From the NCBI GenBank assembly GCA_029962745.1, contig CM057153.1, positions 40,032,779-40,096,778 on the forward strand: a stretch of DNA of 64,000 nt. Reading direction: 5' to 3'. The notes under the pieces were generated by a model, which saw nothing but the letters and a program-made list of their open reading frames with translations, was not told the DNA's origin and made no database searches. Source of the DNA: Echinometra lucunter. Lineage: Eukaryota; Echinodermata; Echinoidea; Camarodonta; Echinometridae. The position numbers were made by a program, and so were the translations under genes. This document shows positions 52,801-58,800 of the stretch, piece after piece; position 1 is the first letter of the stretch; every line of letters begins with the position of its first letter.

Positions 52801-55800
52801 TAGCAGGGCTTTACTCAAACTTTTTTGTAGGGGTCTATATGGAAACTTTTAAGCATGACCCCTTGGAAATTAAAAAAAAATTGGAATACAGACTTAGAAT
52901 TTGGGCACCCATATATATGTTTGGGATCCTGCTTGCATGAAGTTACCGTGGTAGATGTTTTATGATGTTTGTTTGCTTGCTTGTTTTCAGAGAATAAATT
53001 TTGGAATCATTTGTTTGTTTGTTTTGTTTTTCAGAGGATAATAGTCAGTCCAGATGGAAGCCAACAGTCACTAGATAAACTCAGGATGGGAAGTCATTCA
53101 TTAGGAAGGTATGCGGTCTTCAAATTTCATTTCAAGACAACCTTTACAATTCAACCTAAATTGTAGGACTCTTCTAAAGCACCCTAAATTTCTACTGGCC
53201 ATGGTCATGTGTATACTACCCTATTGACCACCCAAGATTATGAAACATGCTGCAGTTTCTATATTTACTATGCCACTGTTGAAGAAAAATTACACTTTCT
53301 TTTCATTTCACTTTTTTTCTTTTTTGTACAATGTCCCCCCCCCCCCCCCGAAGCTGTTACTTTTCCTACATTTATTTTAATATATGTATGTTCTTTCATC
53401 ATAAGTTTATTCAGAGATGGGGGGGGGAGAGCAAGTTTATGTTCCATTTTACTTGGGCCTAGATTTGTAGTATACCTCTAAAATAGATTGAAGATTTAGC
53501 TAGCAATGTTTGATTTCAACGAGACATTTTTTTTCCTGTTGTATTCTACAGTGCCACTGGCAAAATGTTCAAGTCACAAAGTTGTGCAAATCATGAAGAC
53601 TTCGGTAAGTTTATGCCTCCTAACTTTTTTGTTATAAGTATTGATGAACCAATCATCTGCAGTGCTGTACATAATTCATATTTCATTTAGTTCACAATAA
53701 AAAGTAGAAAAATAATAGGAATAATAGCTGCATAGGCCAATGCTTAATTCCTCTCCAATTTTCTCTGTGGCGATTTTGTTGAGTAGGAAATATATCAAAT
53801 TTTGTGGTCTTTTCAAAACCCATTTCAAGTATTTCATGACATGTTTCCCCTCTTATTCAGATTTGAATAGCAATCAATCAGATTGTATCTCTCTAAGCTC
53901 AACTCCATAATTCAATAGAGATTAAATCTAAGTGTCTTCCTGATAAATGATATTGCTTAAATTCACATGTGTTCTTCATTTATGGAGATTTGATTCATTG
54001 TTTAAGATAAATGTTTTTTAATCCTTACATACTTGGTCGCTGTGATCCAAAATGCACAATTATATGTAATTTTTAAAGTAGGAAGTAGATGAAACTTTGA
54101 ATTGTACTTATCTATTTTTGCATTATTTTAACAGAAAATTCCCAAATTGGTCGTGGTATGATTAAAGGAGGAACCTTTCCTTCGAGGCAAAGCGTCAAGA
54201 CTTCCAGAATAGATGCAGATGATGGTAAGAATCGTTTGGACTTCTTGTAAGCACGGTACATTCGCATGTTTTCTATTCATAAGGATGATAGCTCAATGCA
54301 AAGCCTTTTTGTTTAAGGCAGTGTCAGCCACGCCCAAAGCAATGGAAAGTAAAACCATGCACTTTATTGTAAGATAAGAACACATTTCGATTTATTTTTC
54401 TTTAATGAAATGAAAGCACAACAGTATTACTCTTTTCAGCCTTAATCACATCTGTCTTAATCACTTCTGTACACAATCTTTGTACATGTAATGCATCTAG
54501 CTTCTTCATAAGCATTATCTGTACAAGTTCTTTGGGAAAGTCTAAGGTAATTGATTTGTTCATTTTTGTGCCTTATACATCACCAAGTATTGTGGAGTTC
54601 GTAATATAACTGAACATTGAATGTGTCCTTTCAATTTATATTTCTCGTGATCAAACAATAGGGCTATCTACAATTATCAGATCAAATACTCAAATCTTAG
54701 AAGCCGATGATATAACTACATGTATGTTACAAATCAGCTTGGACTGATCCAATTACCAGACTCATCGCATGATTTCTGCTTTTTTCCACATTCTAAGGTC
54801 GTAAAACATTTCCAAGTAGAGGCAAGAGGGCGCCATTGACATCGATGCATGATGACCAGCACTCAATATCAGACTCGATGTCATCATTAGGAAGGAGCAG
54901 TAGTAGCGGGATCAGTCCTGACTATGATACAGACAGTAGCATTCCAAGAAGGTGGACAGAAGGTGACCTTGAGGGATTAGCTGGAGGACACCCCAAATCA
55001 TTTACCTTAGTAGATAATACAAGATGTAAGTCACTCACATTATAGCAATCAAAACATATCAAAACAATGAATGCATCCAGAGTTGTTTGGATATGTGAAG
55101 TACTGTGCGAACTAAAGGTTATTGCATTGTATGCTCATGCACACATGACAGCGTTTGAGCGTCATGTGACACATTATCAGCATGTAAGATACTAACAAAA
55201 TACCCTATGTTATTTATTGTACTCTTGCTCTTATAGCACCATTTGTTGCCTCAAGTCATAAATTTAATGAAGTAAATATGTATTTTTGTAAGCAAAAATT
55301 CACACCTGTTGTATGCTATTCAAAACCTGAACAACCATTACTATTTACGTTTTTATTACAAATATATATGACTTCATTGTTCCGTTCACATTTGTTGGCT
55401 TTTCATCCAATCTCCAGCTCCCAGAGCACCTACCAATTGGCAGAGAGGGAAGATGTTAGGACAAGGAGCGTTTGGGGTTGTTTACGTATGCTATGATGCT
55501 GATACAGGGAGAGAGTTAGCAGTCAAACAGGTTCCTACTGAAAATAGCAATACTGATGCTAGAAAAGTAAGTATATGGACCAAATTCATCAGTTGAATTA
55601 GCTGTCTCATGTTACATAACATTGCGTGTTGTTACTCTTTGTTAATACAAACACATGCAGTTGACAATGTCTGTATCACACATTTAATGGAATTCTATAT
55701 GAATTTTTGTGAGGGACAATATCATTGCAGTCTTTAAATAGCAATGCAGGTGTTTATATCTGATGAGTTTGAATATATCATTAGTGACGCCCACTTAGAT

Positions 55801-58800
55801 TAGCATAAAAATGTTTACTGCACCGGCGTAAATCCACTCTGAGGAGTGGGGGGGATGATTGACTTTTTTGACGATTTTTTTTTCTGTCGATCTCACACTT
55901 AGGTATAAGCACACACTCTCACTGACCCCCACAGACCCCCTTACACAGATTTTAATATTTATTTTGCGAGTGAGCCAAAAATAACCATTTTTCTAGTTTT
56001 TAATCGCATTTTCTAACAGAAATTCTAAAATATGAGCGAGCAAAGCGAGCAAGCCAAAAATAACCACTTTTCTCATTTTTAATCGCATTTTCGAATAGAA
56101 ATTCTAAAATAATGACGAGCGAGCAAGCCAAAAATAACCACTTTTTTGGTTTTCAATCGCATTTTCAAATAGAAATTCTAAAATATGATGGTTGTTTATG
56201 ACAGATATTCAAAGATTTTACTAACGGATTAATTAAAATATATTTTCTTTCTTAAAAAGTGGGGGGGATATTTGTACACGCCATCCCCCCCTCTCCAAAA
56301 AGTGGGGGGGATATATCTCCCCCATCCCCCCCGGGATTTACGCCAATGGTTTACTGTATCACGTTTTGTGTAAAATACTTAAATGATGAACATAAAAAGT
56401 TAGTGTCTTTTCTTGTAATGTTACCTAATCACTTTATGAAAGCTTTGTTCAATGTTTTGTCTTATGCTTGATTCATTTTAGGAGGTGCAATCACTCAAGC
56501 AAGAGATTGAGTTATTGAGGAATCTACAGCACCCTAGGATAGTGCAATACTTTGGCTGTCTGGAAGAGAACGGTACACTATCCATCTTCATGGAGTTCAT
56601 GTCTGGGGTAAGGTTAAAGGTCAAACCTCTTTTACTCATGATATGGTCACCTGTCTATAGAGAACAGCCTTGGCCAAATATAATTAATATAAGCTAAGTG
56701 AGCTAGACATTTCTGGATCTCTAATGCATAGATTTAGTGAGTATGTATGCAAGCAGCTCTTTTTTCACCCCTCTGTGCACCCATAGAAAGATTGCAAGTT
56801 TGCTGTGCTATTTCTTTCTTCTTCTTCTTCTTTTTTTTTGGGGGGGGGGAGGGGGTGGAAGCTTAAGCTAGTTGCCTTGTATTCTGCCTAAAGTAAAATG
56901 CAGTTTTGGGTCTTAGCTTTTATAGAAAAATTCAAAAGAACATGATCTAGGAATTAGTGAATCACTTCACAAATGTCACTTTGAATAAAAATGATGTCAT
57001 TGTTCAATTACAAATTGGCAAAGTTGCTATTGAAAAAAACAGAAATTATGAATACAGCTGATTTCATTTTGTCTTGCTAATTGGGCATTTTATTAAGTGA
57101 TTCACAACATTATACAGGAAAGAGGTCTATGTTATTGCTTTGTCAAAATTTGTCTAAAATCAGGCTGCTTAGCATGCTTTAAGAGAACCTGTTTCAACTC
57201 CCATTTCTTTTGATAAGTATACATGTAAATGCTTATAACTAGAGAATAAATTATAATTCATATAGCTGCTTATAATGAATTGATTGCAAGTAATATGTAT
57301 GTATGTAGAGATTACTGTACTGATCACCCAAGCAATTACTTTTATGACCTTTGTACCTCTTCTTTTGTAATGGTATGCTAATTACTTGCCTAATCATCCA
57401 GCAAACTATCGTTGTAACTGTGATTTGTGTATCACTTTGATGTTTGAACCTTTTTAGATTAATGAACAAAATACATAAATTTAATCATAGACTTTTAGGC
57501 CCATAAAGGATAGTCATTTTGACCAATTTAAGACAATAAGCTTAGAGCCAATTTTTAGTTCTTACAATGATGTAAACTGATATGTATTGTTCAACACAAT
57601 GTAAATAAGTAACTAGACATGGTCTTGACTTTTACTTCAGCTTTGAAAATTGCCAATTTTCTTTCAGAAATATTTTGCAGATGATTTTCATTCTTACATG
57701 TGTAAACAAGTGGTTATAGTTTTGTTGGATTCTGTTAGAATTCGTTTCTGATAATTACCGAAACTCAAGCTTATCTTAAATATTACAAAAATTTTATCAT
57801 ATATTGTTTATTCAAGAACTGACCTGGAAGCTTGAACTAGGCTAATTGATGATTGTCATTATGGTGGAAAGTAAATAAAAGAGGACTGTCTGATTCTCAT
57901 CCAAACACAAAGAAGATGGCCAACTAAATAATAAAGTTTTATTGTTATTCAGTGACCTGAATCGACCTAGCTTTCAGGAAAAGAGCTAGAGAAGTCTTTG
58001 AAAGCTTTCTTTCTTTCTTTTTTTCAAGCACAGTGAAGTGAACATGTAAAGATTTTCCATTAACAAGGACTAGGGGTGGGAGACATGGTCTCTGTAGACA
58101 GGTTGTCTTTCTTTACAGTTGGTTGCTCTATTCTCGCATTTCACAATGCATGCACCACCAACGTCCGTACCATGGGAGGCCTGTTTTCCCACTCGTGGGT
58201 CGACAACTAGTTCCAAGATAACAGACAAAGCGAGTGAGAGTTTGACCATTCAGAGAAATATCTAACTGACTGAGGTATCCCAAGTGCAGGCAAGAAGAGG
58301 GATGAGTTGGCATAACAAGCAGTGAGAGCCCATGAAAAATATGAAGTATTAGAAGTGGGTAATCACTTAGAATAGGAGCGGAAAAGGCGACTAGTGCAAG
58401 GTGTGGATGGTACTGTTGTCGACCCATGTCCGCGCTAGAGTGACTGTCACAACTGAACTGAAAGAGGGCGCTAGGATTGTGAAATGCGAGAATTAGATTT
58501 ATTGGAGGGGGAGGGCATAGGCAAACCTAGAAAACAGAATATCCAATGTCCTTTAGAAGCACATAGAGGCGTTATCTTAATGTGATGTGCACTGTACAAG
58601 AACAGCTTATTATTATTATTATTATGAAAACCATAGTACAATTTATAAGGTGACACACAGATGCTTGGAAATGAAAAAGATAGGACTCAGAAGGTCTTCT
58701 TTCTTTTTCTTTTTTTCATAGATTTGAGTATGTGTTTATGTTTTATTAGAGGATCAGTATCACTTTCACTATAGTCATGGACTGAGTTGTATTGATTTGA

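Noticed and set aside
55237..55271. Possible 35-nt extra exon between exons 10 and 11 (TTATAG acceptor, GAA|GTAAAT donor)
   Set aside because: Including it shifts the frame and brings a stop codon (TAG) within the exon 11 glycine-loop region; skipping it gives a perfect kinase domain.
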